64,000 nt of DNA, from NCBI GenBank assembly GCA_024236495.1, contig JACKKJ010000002.1:456001-520000 (forward strand). Direction: 5' to 3'. The position numbers were made by a program, and so were the translations under genes. This stretch comes from Paracoccaceae bacterium. GTDB lineage: Bacteria; Pseudomonadota; Alphaproteobacteria; Rhodobacterales; Rhodobacteraceae. Positions 43,845 through 53,212 of this stretch are shown piece by piece. The notes beneath the pieces are model-generated. The model was not told the origin of the DNA, made no database searches, and was given only the letters and a program-made list of their open reading frames with translations. Each line of letters starts with the position of its first letter. The stretch's first letter is position 1.

Positions 43845-44432
43845 ATGTCAGCTGTCTGCCACCCGCCCCTTTCCCTGCGCCGCGGCCGTGTCCACGAAGC
43901 CTGTGGACCGGGCGCGATCGGCTTTGCCGCCGCGACCTGCGCAGCAGGCCAGGGCCAGATCCTGTGGATTCGCGAAGGCTGGCGGGCAGAGTCGCTGAAC
44001 CCCGTCGGCCTTTCGGCCTTTTTCGACCCGCATCGCCTGCTGCTTGCGGCGACGGCGAACCAGACCGAAACGCTGGCCGTCGCGGAAGAGGCGCTTAAGG
44101 ACGGGGCGATCCCCCTTGTCGTGCTCGAGATCACCAGCGCGCTTGACCTGCGCGAAGGGCGGCGGCTGCAACTGGCGTCCGCGGCTGGCCGGACCACCGG
44201 GCTTTGCCTGATCCCCGAAGGCATGGGCAGCAACGCCGCGCAAACACGCTGGTACTGCACGTCACTGGCGGGAACGGATCGGGCAGACTCGACTCCGATG
44301 CGGTGGGCGCTTATCAAGAACAAATCGGGAACATTGGGGACCTGGGATGTTCGATGGGATCACGCGGCGCGTCGTCTCGATATGGTTCCCCCGGTTGGCG
44401 AGCGACCGGGTTCTGCGCGCGCGCCCGGTTGA
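43845..44432 (+). CDS. imuA: ImuA-like protein of the mutagenesis cassette
   Basis: 195 aa from the ATG at 43845 (a GTG at 43827 would add six residues). ImuA is a RecA/SulA-like accessory protein needed for ImuB-DnaE2 induced mutagenesis. Seen are RRGRVHEACGPGAIGFAAA near the start, ILWIREGW, the RecA-like AVAEEALKDG and VVLEITSALDL segments, and the typical end WDVRWDHAARRLDMVP. It overlaps imuB by 86 bases in another frame, as expected for this cassette. No perfect GAAC/GTTC direct-repeat SOS box was visible upstream. Confidence 0.87.
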   Translation: MSAVCHPPLSLRRGRVHEACGPGAIGFAAATCAAGQGQILWIREGWRAESLNPVGLSAFFDPHRLLLAATANQTETLAVAEEALKDGAIPLVVLEITSALDLREGRRLQLASAAGRTTGLCLIPEGMGSNAAQTRWYCTSLAGTDRADSTPMRWALIKNKSGTLGTWDVRWDHAARRLDMVPPVGERPGSARAPG

Positions 44433-45834
44433 TGCGCCCTTCGCGCTGACCCTTCGCCAAGCCAATACCGAACGGCTTTACTGCCTGAACGAACGGGCAT
44501 CGGCGATGGGCCTGCATCGCGGCATGCCCTTCGCCGATGCCCGCGCCTTCTGCCCCGACCTGCTTAGCGCCCCGGCCCATCCCGCGCGGGATGCGCGCTT
44601 TCTGTCAACGCTGCGCCGCTGGGCCACGCGCTACTGTCCCTGGGTGGGCCTGGAGGGGGAAGACGGGCTGGTTCTGGACATCACCGGATCGGCCCATCTT
44701 TTCGGCGGCGAAGCGGCGATGCTGGACGACATGCGGGCGCGGCTGGACCGCGCGGGGCTGGCGGCACGGCTGGGGCTTGCCCCGACGCGCGGCGCCGCCT
44801 GGGCCCTTGCCCGTCACGGCGGGGCAAGGGAGCAGGCGGGGACGGGGGAAAACCCCGATACGCTTGGCCGCCTGCCCGTCGCGGCCCTGCGTCTTGAACC
44901 CGATACGGTCACCGCGCTGGAGCGGCTGGGCCTGCGCACCATCGCCGATCTGGCTGCCACGCCGCGCGCGCCGCTGACCCGGCGCTTTGGGCCCGGGGTG
45001 CTGCTGCGGCTGGACCAGGCGCTTGGAACCCGGCCCGAACAGATCGCGCCGGAAACCGAACCACCCCATTACGGCGTCCGCCTGACCCTGCCCGAACCGA
45101 TCGGACTGGTCGATGACGTGATGGCGGGAACCGCGCGGCTGGTCGAACGGCTGTGCGCCCGGCTCAAGGAAAACGCGGCTGGCGCGCGCGCCCTTTGCCT
45201 GACGCTGCGCCGGGTCGACCAGGCGTGCCAGCAGGTCGAACTGCGGCTGGCCAGCGCCATGCGCGACCCCGCCCGCATCCTGCCGCTGTTCGAACGCGGC
45301 GTCGGCACGGTCGACGCGGGCTTCGGCATCGACCAGCTGCGGCTTCAGGCCACGGTGGTCGAACCCCTTGCCGACGCACAGCTTGGCGCGATCCCCCGCC
45401 GGGGCGGCGGGGACCGGCTTGAAGATCTGATCACCCGGATCGGCACGCGGATCGGGCTGGAAAACATCCGCCGCTTCCTACCCGCCGACAGCCATATCCC
45501 CGAACGCGGCTTCCTGGTCGCGCCAGCCGCCTGGTCCCGGCCCGAAGGCGCCTGGGTCGCGCTGCGCCCGCGCCCGCCGGTCCTGTTCCGCCCCGAACCG
45601 ATCGCGGGCACCGGCCCCCGCCCGCCCGGACAGTTCCGCTGGCGCCGGATGAGCTTCGAGACGGTCGTGGCGACCGGACCCGAACGCATCGCGCCGGAAT
45701 GGTGGCTGGACGATGACGGCTGGCGCGCGGGCATGCGCGACTACTGGCATGTCCAGACCCGGCAGGGCCGCAGGCTGTGGCTTTTTCACACCCCGCAAGA
45801 CCCCGGCTGGTTCGTGCAGGGGGAATTCGCATGA
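44347..45834 (+). CDS. imuB: ImuB, inactive Y-family polymerase-like protein
   Basis: 495 aa. Y-family fold that has lost polymerase activity and serves as a hub linking DnaE2 to the beta clamp. Starts RRVVSIWFPRLASDRVLR; then QANTERLYCLNERASAMGLHRGM, GLEGEDGLVLDITGSAHLFGGE and the helix-hairpin-helix LERLGLRTIADLAATP. The acidic catalytic set of active Y polymerases is not complete in the palm region, as in other ImuB proteins. Its stop overlaps the dnaE2 start (ATGA). Confidence 0.92.
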   Translation: MFDGITRRVVSIWFPRLASDRVLRARPVDAPFALTLRQANTERLYCLNERASAMGLHRGMPFADARAFCPDLLSAPAHPARDARFLSTLRRWATRYCPWVGLEGEDGLVLDITGSAHLFGGEAAMLDDMRARLDRAGLAARLGLAPTRGAAWALARHGGAREQAGTGENPDTLGRLPVAALRLEPDTVTALERLGLRTIADLAATPRAPLTRRFGPGVLLRLDQALGTRPEQIAPETEPPHYGVRLTLPEPIGLVDDVMAGTARLVERLCARLKENAAGARALCLTLRRVDQACQQVELRLASAMRDPARILPLFERGVGTVDAGFGIDQLRLQATVVEPLADAQLGAIPRRGGGDRLEDLITRIGTRIGLENIRRFLPADSHIPERGFLVAPAAWSRPEGAWVALRPRPPVLFRPEPIAGTGPRPPGQFRWRRMSFETVVATGPERIAPEWWLDDDGWRAGMRDYWHVQTRQGRRLWLFHTPQDPGWFVQGEFA

Positions 45835-48800
45835 CCCGCACGACCAACCGTCATCCGCCCGGCGACCGGCCCGGATATGCCGAACTTTGCGTCACCTCGA
45901 ACTTCACCTTCCTGACCGGCGCATCGCATCCGGAGGAACTGGTGGCACGAGCCGCAGAACTGGGGCTTGAGGCGCTGGCGCTGACCGATCGCAATTCCCT
46001 GGCCGGCGTGGTACGGGCCTATTCCGCCCTCAAAGAGCTGAAACGCGAAGCCGAAGAAGGGTTGCGCGTCCGGTCCATGCACCGAACGGACCCCAGTTCA
46101 CGGCAGGAAATCGGCCAACCGCAGGACATTCCCCGGCCCACCGTTCTTCCGGACACCACACCGCACCTGCCGCGCCTGATCGTGGGCTGCCGGCTGGTGC
46201 TGGCCGACTGCCCGGTTGAATGGGTCGCGCTGCCCACCGACCGTGATGCCTATCACCGGCTGTGCCGGTTGCTGACCACGGGCAAGCGGCGGGCGGCGAA
46301 GGGCGGCTGCCGGCTGATACTGACCGATCTGCTGGATGGCGCGGCGGTGGGGATGATCCTGATCGCCCTGCCGCCCGCCAGTCTTTCTGCCGCCGACCTT
46401 TCTGCCGCCGCGCACCCGGTCCAGGCCGCCCGCCGGCGCTATCCCGGCCATGTCTTCCTGGGGGCCGCGCCGCGCTATGACGGGTCGGACCAGGCGTGGT
46501 TCGACGCCTGCGCGCAGCTGGCTCTCGCAACGTCCGCACCGATGGTGGCGGTGGGCGACGTGCTGATGCACCGTGCGGCGCGGCGCCAGCTTGCCGATGT
46601 GCTGACCTGCCTGCGAGAGGGGCTGACCATCGACCGGATCGGGATCAAGGCGCTGCCCAATGCCGAACGCCGGCTGAAGGGCGCGGGGGACATGGCGCGG
46701 CTGTTCCGCAACCACCCCGCCGCACTGCGCCGGACGCTTGAGATCGCGGCGCGCTGTTCCTTCTGCCTGAGCGAACTGTCCTACGAATATCCAGACGAGG
46801 TCGCCGAAACCGAAACACCGCAGGCGCGGCTGGAACGGCTGGCGCGCGAAGGGCTTTCCCGCCGCTACCCCGGGGGGGCGCCGGACCGGGTTCACGCGCT
46901 GCTGGAAAAGGAACTTCGGCTGGTCGCCGAACTGAAGTTCCCCGCCTATTTCCTGACCGTCCACGACATCGTTCAATATGCCCGGTCACGAGGCATCTTG
47001 TGCCAGGGGCGCGGATCGGCGGCGAATTCGATCCTGTGTTATCTGCTTGGCATCACCGACGTGTCGCCAGACACGATCGCCATGGTCTTCGAACGCTTCG
47101 TGTCCAAATACCGGGGCGAACCGCCCGACATCGACGTCGATTTCGAACACGAACGGCGGGAAGAGGTGATCCAGTGGATCTACGAACGCTACGGGCGCCA
47201 TCGCGCGGGCCTTTGCGCTACCGTGATCCACTTCCGGTCCCGCGCCGCGATCCGCGAGGTCGGCAAGGTCATGGGCCTGTCGCAGGACGTGACGGCCAGC
47301 CTGTCGGGCCAGATCTGGGGGATGTCCAGTCGCGGCGCCGACCCCGAACGCATCCGCGAACTGGGTCTTGACCCACGCGACCGCCGGCTTTCCCAGACCA
47401 TCCGCCTGATCGGAGAAATCATCGGATTTCCCCGCCACCTGTCCCAGCATGTCGGCGGTTTCGTCATCACAAGGGGGCGGCTCGACGAACTCTGCCCGAT
47501 CGAGAACGCCGCGATGGCGGATCGCACCGTCATCGAATGGGACAAGGACGACATCGACGCGCTGGGCATCCTGAAGGTCGATATTCTGGGACTGGGGATG
47601 CTGTCGTGCATCCGGCGGTCCTTCGCGCTTCTGGAAAGCCATGAACGCAAGAGCCTGACCATCGCGACCGTCCCGCAGGAGGACCCGGAAACCTACGCGA
47701 TGCTGCAAAAGGCCGACGCGGTCGGCGTATTTCAGGTCGAAAGCCGCGCCCAGATGAATTTCCTGCCGCGCATGAAACCCGCGACTTTCTACGATCTGGT
47801 GATCGAGGTCGCCATCGTCCGCCCCGGCCCGATCCAGGGCGGCATGGTCCAGCCCTATATCCGCCGCAGGCAGGGGATGGAACGGCCCGAACCCCTTGGC
47901 CCAGCGCTTGAGGCGGTAACGAAACGCACCCTTGGCGTCCCGCTTTTCCAGGAACAGGCGCTGCAGATCGCCGTCGTGGGCGCGGGCTTCACCGCCGAGG
48001 AGGCCGACCACCTGCGCCGCTCGCTCGCCTCGTTCCGGCGGATGGGCACGATTGGCCGGTTCAAGGACAAGTTCGTCGCCGGCATGCTGGCGAACGGCTA
48101 TACCCCCGAGGTGGCCGAACGCTGTTTCGGCCAGATCGAGGGCTTTGCCGACTACGGCTTTCCCGAAAGCCATGCAGCGGCCTTCGCCATGCTGACCTAT
48201 GTGTCCTCTTGGCTGAAATGCCATCACCCGGCCATCTTCGCATGCGCGCTGCTGAATTCGCAGCCAATGGGTTTCTACGCCCCGGCCCAGATCGTGCGCG
48301 ACCTGCGCGAACACGGGACCGAGGTGCGCCCCGTCTGCGTGAACGCAAGCCACTGGGACAACACGCTGGAGCGGCGCGCGGATGGGCGGCTGGCACTTCG
48401 GCTGGGGTTTCGGCAAATCAAGGGCTTGCGCGAGAATGATGCGGGCTGGATCGTCGCGGCACGCGGTAACGGCTATCCCGACCCCGAAAGCCTGTGGCTC
48501 AGGGCGGGTGTGCCGCCTGCGGCTCTCGAAAGGCTGGCCGAGGCGGACGCCTTTTCCGGCATGGGCCTGACCCGGCGCGATGCCCTGTGGCAAGTCCGCG
48601 CGATCCGTGCGCCCGCGCCCTTGCCCCTGTTTGCCGATCCGATCGACGGCGAAGGCATCCGCGAACCCCGGGCCGATCTGCCCGCCATGCACCTGGGCGA
48701 GGAGGTGGTGGAGGATTATGTGTCGCTGCGCCTGTCGTTGCGCGCCCACCCGATGGAGCTTTTGCGCGGCTCCATCCCCGGCCTGACCCCACATGCGGAT

Positions 48801-49187
48801 CTGGCGACGGTGCCGCCCCGTCTGCTGTCGGTCTGCGGGCTGGTCATCACCCGCCAGCGCCCCGGCACGGCCTCCGGCGTGATCTTCCTCACGCTGGAAG
48901 ACGAAACGGGTGTGTCGAACGTGGTCGTCTGGCCAAAGATCTACGAACGTTTCCGGCGCGCCGTCATGGGCGGGCGGCTCTTGCGGGTGACGGGCCGGCT
49001 GGAACGCGAAGGCATCATCGTGCATCTGATCGCCGACCGGGTCGAGGATCTGTCACACCGACTGTCGGATCTGGGGCAAAAGGGAGTTCGTCGAGATCGA
49101 GAGGCAGGCCCACGAAACGACATCGGAACACAAATCGTTCTTGAGGGAACCCGGGCTTTCAACGCTTCCGGGAACCGAATGAGATGA
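45831..49187 (+). CDS. dnaE2: Error-prone DNA polymerase DnaE2, aberrant C-terminus
   Basis: 1118 aa from the ATG at 45831 that overlaps imuB. C-family polymerase for lesion bypass. PHP domain at the N-terminus (FTFLTGASHPEELV, EALALTDRNSLAGVV), palm with the catalytic PDIDVDFEH near residue 432, GRGSAANSILCYLLG, fingers with QEQALQIAV, and a C-terminal OB domain (VIFLTLEDETGVSNVVVWP). After HLIADRVEDLSHRLSDL the sequence no longer looks like DnaE2. The usual PRxxx..SRDFH-type tail is missing and is replaced by about 37 unrelated residues running into a transposase remnant. The core is intact, but partner binding through the tail may be lost. Confidence 0.93.
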   Translation: MTRTTNRHPPGDRPGYAELCVTSNFTFLTGASHPEELVARAAELGLEALALTDRNSLAGVVRAYSALKELKREAEEGLRVRSMHRTDPSSRQEIGQPQDIPRPTVLPDTTPHLPRLIVGCRLVLADCPVEWVALPTDRDAYHRLCRLLTTGKRRAAKGGCRLILTDLLDGAAVGMILIALPPASLSAADLSAAAHPVQAARRRYPGHVFLGAAPRYDGSDQAWFDACAQLALATSAPMVAVGDVLMHRAARRQLADVLTCLREGLTIDRIGIKALPNAERRLKGAGDMARLFRNHPAALRRTLEIAARCSFCLSELSYEYPDEVAETETPQARLERLAREGLSRRYPGGAPDRVHALLEKELRLVAELKFPAYFLTVHDIVQYARSRGILCQGRGSAANSILCYLLGITDVSPDTIAMVFERFVSKYRGEPPDIDVDFEHERREEVIQWIYERYGRHRAGLCATVIHFRSRAAIREVGKVMGLSQDVTASLSGQIWGMSSRGADPERIRELGLDPRDRRLSQTIRLIGEIIGFPRHLSQHVGGFVITRGRLDELCPIENAAMADRTVIEWDKDDIDALGILKVDILGLGMLSCIRRSFALLESHERKSLTIATVPQEDPETYAMLQKADAVGVFQVESRAQMNFLPRMKPATFYDLVIEVAIVRPGPIQGGMVQPYIRRRQGMERPEPLGPALEAVTKRTLGVPLFQEQALQIAVVGAGFTAEEADHLRRSLASFRRMGTIGRFKDKFVAGMLANGYTPEVAERCFGQIEGFADYGFPESHAAAFAMLTYVSSWLKCHHPAIFACALLNSQPMGFYAPAQIVRDLREHGTEVRPVCVNASHWDNTLERRADGRLALRLGFRQIKGLRENDAGWIVAARGNGYPDPESLWLRAGVPPAALERLAEADAFSGMGLTRRDALWQVRAIRAPAPLPLFADPIDGEGIREPRADLPAMHLGEEVVEDYVSLRLSLRAHPMELLRGSIPGLTPHADLATVPPRLLSVCGLVITRQRPGTASGVIFLTLEDETGVSNVVVWPKIYERFRRAVMGGRLLRVTGRLEREGIIVHLIADRVEDLSHRLSDLGQKGVRRDREAGPRNDIGTQIVLEGTRAFNASGNRMR

Positions 49188-49448
49188 ACCTTTCCAATTC
49201 TTCCTGCTGCCCCGGCGCTGGTGAACGGGCATGCGCGCCTTCGAGGCCATGGAAGAGCGTTCTGGCAGTGCTGGACCGGACACCATATCCAAGACAGGAT
49301 CGAGGCCAAGAAACGATGTCTCAGGGCTTTCGGCGGGTGTATCACCGCAAGAAAGCCCGACCGCCGGACCGCAGAAATCCAGATCCTGATCGCACTCATG
49401 ATCCGCTTCTCGTTCTTCGGAAAGGCCGGGATCGTCCGCGTGAAATGA
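49188..49448 (+). pseudogene. 3' remnant of a DDE transposase
   Basis: In the dnaE2 frame, just after its stop, an open stretch reads TFPILPAAPALVNGHARLRG, then RIEAKKRCLRAFG and DRRTAEIQILIALM, ending GKAGIVRVK and TGA. The RIEAK..RCL..FG....R.PDR.TAEIQI pattern matches the C-terminal end of a DDE transposase group common in alphaproteobacteria (recognised from memory). The 5' part is absent. Its left edge coincides with the replaced end of dnaE2, so an insertion followed by deletion probably truncated that gene. Confidence 0.55.
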
Positions 49449-49486
49449 CCCCAAAGGGGAAAGGGTTTGTCCTGGCACGGCCCCAG

Positions 49487-49502
49487 CTTACGCAACAATG
49501 CC
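49487..49502. mobile_element. Possible terminal inverted repeat of the transposase remnant
   Basis: CTTACGCAACAATGCC, whose reverse complement GGCATTGTTGCGTAAG looks like the outer end of IS elements of the GGCAYTGTTGC type. It lies 39 bases after the remnant stop. No matching left copy was found, as expected if the left part was deleted. Confidence 0.35.
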
Positions 49503-49555
49503 TCCGGCACTTCAACGACGATCCAAGGGAACGCGCCTTTCTCTGTAGCGCAGAT

Positions 49556-50104
49556 CTAGGACGATGAGCGTGGATTGATTGGGATTGGCCAGGGCGACGA
49601 CCTTCTGCCCGGTAGAAATGAATGCCACAGGCTCCATGCGTCGAGTGCGCTGCACCAGATCTGCCAGCCCGCCCCATCACGAAGAATGACAGCGTTACGT
49701 TCGCCAAAGACGGCTGCGGCAGAACGGGATCCATCGAGCAGATCGAGCGCGATGAACCGTCGCAGGTGGTGTTCCGCCGCGGATCCAGTCAATGTGAACG
49801 CGGTCCAGCCATCAGAGACCGGCAGGGCGGCCCAGCCCCCCGGCTGCCAGCCGGAAGCAAGCGGCTCGTTGGTGCCGGAACGCCAAAGCGAACGGTCACG
49901 GCCAAGCCGGATCAGCAAAGAGTCGTCCGGACACAATTCGCCACCCAACCCCAGTTCACGGGCGGGATGCGCGGTGGCGAAGGCGTCGACATCTCCTGCT
50001 ATCAGCCAGAGGTTCCGCAGCTGTGTAACAGTGATCTCAGCACCGTCGAGCGCGGCCCGCGTACCGATCGCGGGTGGATCATCGGCCCAGGTCCGGTCAG
50101 CCAT
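49556..50104 (-). CDS. soxG: Sarcosine oxidase gamma subunit
   Basis: 182 aa from the ATG at 50104, overlapping the soxA stop by eight bases. Small GcvT-like subunit of heterotetrameric sarcosine oxidase. Recognisable by position and by TQLRNLWLIAGD, RLGRDRSLWRSG and GWTAFTLTGSAAEHHLRRFIALDL. The extreme C-terminus (GRRSSPWPIPINPRSSS) does not resemble the family and lies close to the transposase remnant, so the end may have been altered. Last gene of the island operon. Confidence 0.78.
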   Translation of the reverse strand: MADRTWADDPPAIGTRAALDGAEITVTQLRNLWLIAGDVDAFATAHPARELGLGGELCPDDSLLIRLGRDRSLWRSGTNEPLASGWQPGGWAALPVSDGWTAFTLTGSAAEHHLRRFIALDLLDGSRSAAAVFGERNAVILRDGAGWQIWCSALDAWSLWHSFLPGRRSSPWPIPINPRSSS

Positions 50105-52940
50105 CAAGCCGTCCTCCCACCGGGTCAAAAAGGCAGGCCGGGGCAATGCGCGCGTGCCTGATGTCGCCAAGGTGAAAGATCCTGATCACCTCGCCCATTC
50201 GCGACAGACCGCCTTCGATCATCGCCAGCGCGTGCGATCCGCCGGCACCCGGCGCGGGGCCGGAGGATGTGACGAACCCTTGCGACCTGCGCATGCCGGC
50301 AGGGGCGACCACATGTGCGCCGGTCGGTAGGGCGCCGCGGTCATCTTCGGCGACCAGTCCCACAAGTTGTCGCCGATCTGAACGCCCCGCCTCTGCCGTA
50401 AAGAGGGAACGCTTGCCGACAAACTCATCGGTGCGACGCTCCCGTGGAGCAGTCCAGCCGAGATCATGTGGCATGGTCACGCCATCGGTATCCTTACCGA
50501 CAAGGATGTACCCCTTTTCCGCACGCAGAAGCATGACTGCCTCAAGCCCGATGCGTCGTCCGCCTTCGGCCTCCAGTGCGTGGACAAGTCGCGCCTCGAA
50601 CGCGGCGGCCTGTTGGGCGGGAACCGAGATTTCATAACTTCTGTCGCCGGTGAAACTGATCCGGGCAATCCTGAGGGGCACGCAGTCGCTTTCGGTTTCG
50701 GCCACCGACATATGCGGCAGTCCGTGGTCGGGCAAACCGGCACGGTTCAGGACGGATCGCGCGGCCGGGCCTGTCAGCGACAGGGTCGACCAATAAGCGG
50801 TACGGTCAATGATAACGACGCCATCACTGCCGAACCTGTCCTGTCGCGCATCCTCCAGCTTCTGGATCACGCCCGCGACATGCGAGGACGAGGCCGACAG
50901 CACGAAGTGATCGTCGGCAAGGCGCAGTACAACGCCGTCATCGTAGACGATGCCGGTTTCGGACAACATCAAGCCGTACCGCGCGCGGCCTTGTGTCAGG
51001 GTCGACATGCGTACATACCCGGTGAAATCCAGAAGCTCGGCCGCGCGGGGACCAAGGATTTCGATCTTGCCAAGGGGCGAGGCATCGTAAAGCCCGGCGG
51101 TGGCGCGGGCCACCTGTGCTTCCTCAAGCGCCAGCGCTGCCTCGTCGCCCGCGCCATAGACGGCGGGGCGAAGCCAGCCGCCATACTCGCGAAACCGCGC
51201 CCCGGCGGCCTTGTGTGCCCCTTCCAGCATCAGACGTCTGGGCGGGTTGAACAGCGCGCCGCGCCGTCGGCCGCCGATGACCGCAAGAGGCACGGGCTGG
51301 ACCGGCGGGCGGAAGGTCGTCGTACCCGTCTCGGGGATCGTGCGCCCGGTTAGGGCCGCCATCGCTGACAGACCCGCGAAGTTGGATGTGCGACCCTGAT
51401 CCGTCGCCATGCCCAGCGTCGTGAAGCGCTTGAGATGTTCGACCGAGGTATACCCCTCGCGCGCGGCGACAGCGACGTCCTTCAGTGTGACATCATTCTG
51501 CATGTCGATCCAGACACGCCCTTTTAGCGTGCAGTCGGGCCGCAATGGCGCATAGGACCATCCTGTTTCCACGGTTGGTCGGGGGGCGGGACCAGACCCG
51601 CCGGACGCTGCATGGCCTTCGGCAAGCGCCTCGGAGAGACCGTAGCGCGCGTTCGCTGCGCCGACGGTCGTGACAGCGGAAGTCCCAGGACGAGGAACAA
51701 GCGCATCCCTGGTCTCGTCCCAGTCAAGCTTGCCCCCTGCCTGACAGTGCAGTTGAACCGATGGCGTCCAGCCGCCCGCCATCAGCACGGTGTCGGCATC
51801 AAGGGCCTTATGGTCAAGCACCGCGCGTCGCACCGCGCCGTGACCGGTCGCTGCTTCGATCCGCGTACCGCGCAGCAGGTGGACGCCCTCTGGCGCATCG
51901 GGGGTCACATGGCGCGCGTCGGCTATCGTCACTTCGGCCCCAGCCGCGCAAAGGGCGCCCGCGACCGGATACGCCCCGTCGCCCGCCGTGGCCAGGATAA
52001 TGCGCCGCCCCGCCACTGCTCCGTGCAACACCAGATGGTGCAGCGCGGCTTCGGCGCCCATGACGCCGGGCAGGTCATTTCCGGAAAACCACATCGGCCG
52101 TTCGATTGCGCCCGCCGCAAGGATCGTTCGGCTGGGTCTCAGGCGCCAGTGAATGTCTGGCGCGTCGGACCGCCTTTGCCATGCCGTGAAGAGCCCGTGG
52201 TCGAAGGCCCCCCACAGGGTCGTATCCGTCAGTACTCTGCCACCGGCGGCCTCGATTGCGGCCAGGGTAGCGTCCCTGAACACCGTCCAGTCCGCCCCGT
52301 CGATCTGGCCACCGCGCCAGCGCAAGGTGCCACCCAAAGCGCAGGTTTCCTCGATCAGCCAAACGCGACTTCCGCTTTCGGCTGCCGCCTTGGCCGCCGC
52401 CAGACCGGCCGGTCCGGCACCGATCACCAAGACCTGAGGCGCCGCATTCATCGTTTCGACGTCCGCGGGCGGGTGCCAGTTCGCGTTCACACGGCCAAGA
52501 CCCGCCATGCGACGGATCATCGGTTCCCATCGCATCCAACCCATCGCCATGAACGTCTTGTAGTAGAAGCCGGCGGGCAGGAAGTGATGGAGCAGATCGA
52601 GCGCGCCGAGCGGGTCACGCCCGGCACTTCCGGCGGTATTGACCGACCGAACCTGCATCCCGTCCAACAATGGTGTCAGCGTGGCGCGCTGGTTGGGTAT
52701 TGTTCGACCGTCCAACGTGACGTCGAAAACAGCGTTCGGTTCTGCCGCTCCCATCGCCATCAAGCCGCGCGGCCGGTGATATTTGAAGCTGCGCCCGAGT
52801 ATGCGTGTGCCAGACGCAAGAAGTGCGGAAGCCAGCGTATCGCCCGCGAACCCCTCTACGGCCGCGCCGTCGAAGCTGAAGCGCAGGATCCTGGACCGGT
52901 CGACCGCCTGCCCAAGGTCCGGATGCCGCCAGCCGCTCAT
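50097..52940 (-). CDS. soxA: Sarcosine oxidase alpha subunit
   Basis: 947 aa from the ATG at 52940 (overlaps soxD, ATGA). Binds NAD and carries the C-terminal aminomethyltransferase (GcvT) domain that passes formaldehyde to tetrahydrofolate. Domains: an N-terminal ferredoxin-like region (RFSFDGAAVEGFAGDTLASAL, here split), a dinucleotide-binding motif VLVIGAGPAGLAAAKAA near residue 165, a second pyridine/FAD domain, and a GcvT domain from about 570 (LYDASPLGKIEILGP, RIGLEAVMLLRAEKGYILVG). Full complex is SoxBDAG, all four genes present here. The usual companions glyA, purU and folD are not adjacent. Confidence 0.93.
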   Translation of the reverse strand: MSGWRHPDLGQAVDRSRILRFSFDGAAVEGFAGDTLASALLASGTRILGRSFKYHRPRGLMAMGAAEPNAVFDVTLDGRTIPNQRATLTPLLDGMQVRSVNTAGSAGRDPLGALDLLHHFLPAGFYYKTFMAMGWMRWEPMIRRMAGLGRVNANWHPPADVETMNAAPQVLVIGAGPAGLAAAKAAAESGSRVWLIEETCALGGTLRWRGGQIDGADWTVFRDATLAAIEAAGGRVLTDTTLWGAFDHGLFTAWQRRSDAPDIHWRLRPSRTILAAGAIERPMWFSGNDLPGVMGAEAALHHLVLHGAVAGRRIILATAGDGAYPVAGALCAAGAEVTIADARHVTPDAPEGVHLLRGTRIEAATGHGAVRRAVLDHKALDADTVLMAGGWTPSVQLHCQAGGKLDWDETRDALVPRPGTSAVTTVGAANARYGLSEALAEGHAASGGSGPAPRPTVETGWSYAPLRPDCTLKGRVWIDMQNDVTLKDVAVAAREGYTSVEHLKRFTTLGMATDQGRTSNFAGLSAMAALTGRTIPETGTTTFRPPVQPVPLAVIGGRRRGALFNPPRRLMLEGAHKAAGARFREYGGWLRPAVYGAGDEAALALEEAQVARATAGLYDASPLGKIEILGPRAAELLDFTGYVRMSTLTQGRARYGLMLSETGIVYDDGVVLRLADDHFVLSASSSHVAGVIQKLEDARQDRFGSDGVVIIDRTAYWSTLSLTGPAARSVLNRAGLPDHGLPHMSVAETESDCVPLRIARISFTGDRSYEISVPAQQAAAFEARLVHALEAEGGRRIGLEAVMLLRAEKGYILVGKDTDGVTMPHDLGWTAPRERRTDEFVGKRSLFTAEAGRSDRRQLVGLVAEDDRGALPTGAHVVAPAGMRRSQGFVTSSGPAPGAGGSHALAMIEGGLSRMGEVIRIFHLGDIRHARIAPACLFDPVGGRLDG

Positions 52941-53203
52941 GTGCTTGCCTCCGACAGGAACCGGCTGTCCTTGACGTCCCGGGTCACCGTGTCCCGCGTC
53001 ATCAGGAAATAGGTGCCGCAGGTCTGGTGATACCAGATTTCCCGTGCGATGCCTTTCGGCGCGTCGTTGTGATAAAGATAGGCCGCCCATTCTTCATCGC
53101 TGACCTTCGCGGCAGGTTCGGGACGCACCTTTCCCGCCTCGGCAGCGAAGAGAAACTCGTGCTCTTCGCGTGGACCGCAGAAGGGACAGGGAAAGATCTG
53201 CAT
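52937..53203 (-). CDS. soxD: Sarcosine oxidase delta subunit
   Basis: 88 aa zinc-binding subunit of heterotetrameric sarcosine oxidase. The four zinc ligands are visible: Cys6 and Cys9 in CPFCG, and His59 and Cys62 in HQTCG. DEEWAAYLYHNDAPKG and REIWYH are typical. Lies nine bases after soxB and overlaps soxA. Confidence 0.95.
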   Translation of the reverse strand: MQIFPCPFCGPREEHEFLFAAEAGKVRPEPAAKVSDEEWAAYLYHNDAPKGIAREIWYHQTCGTYFLMTRDTVTRDVKDSRFLSEAST

Positions 53204-53212
53204 CGCCGTCTC

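Noticed and set aside
44347..44432. Possible frameshift where imuA and imuB overlap by 86 bases
   Set aside because: Both proteins have their normal ends; long overlap is normal in this cassette.
46986..49025. A 679-codon open frame on the minus strand
   Set aside because: Antisense to dnaE2, whose polymerase motifs are unmistakable; composition is that of a shadow frame.
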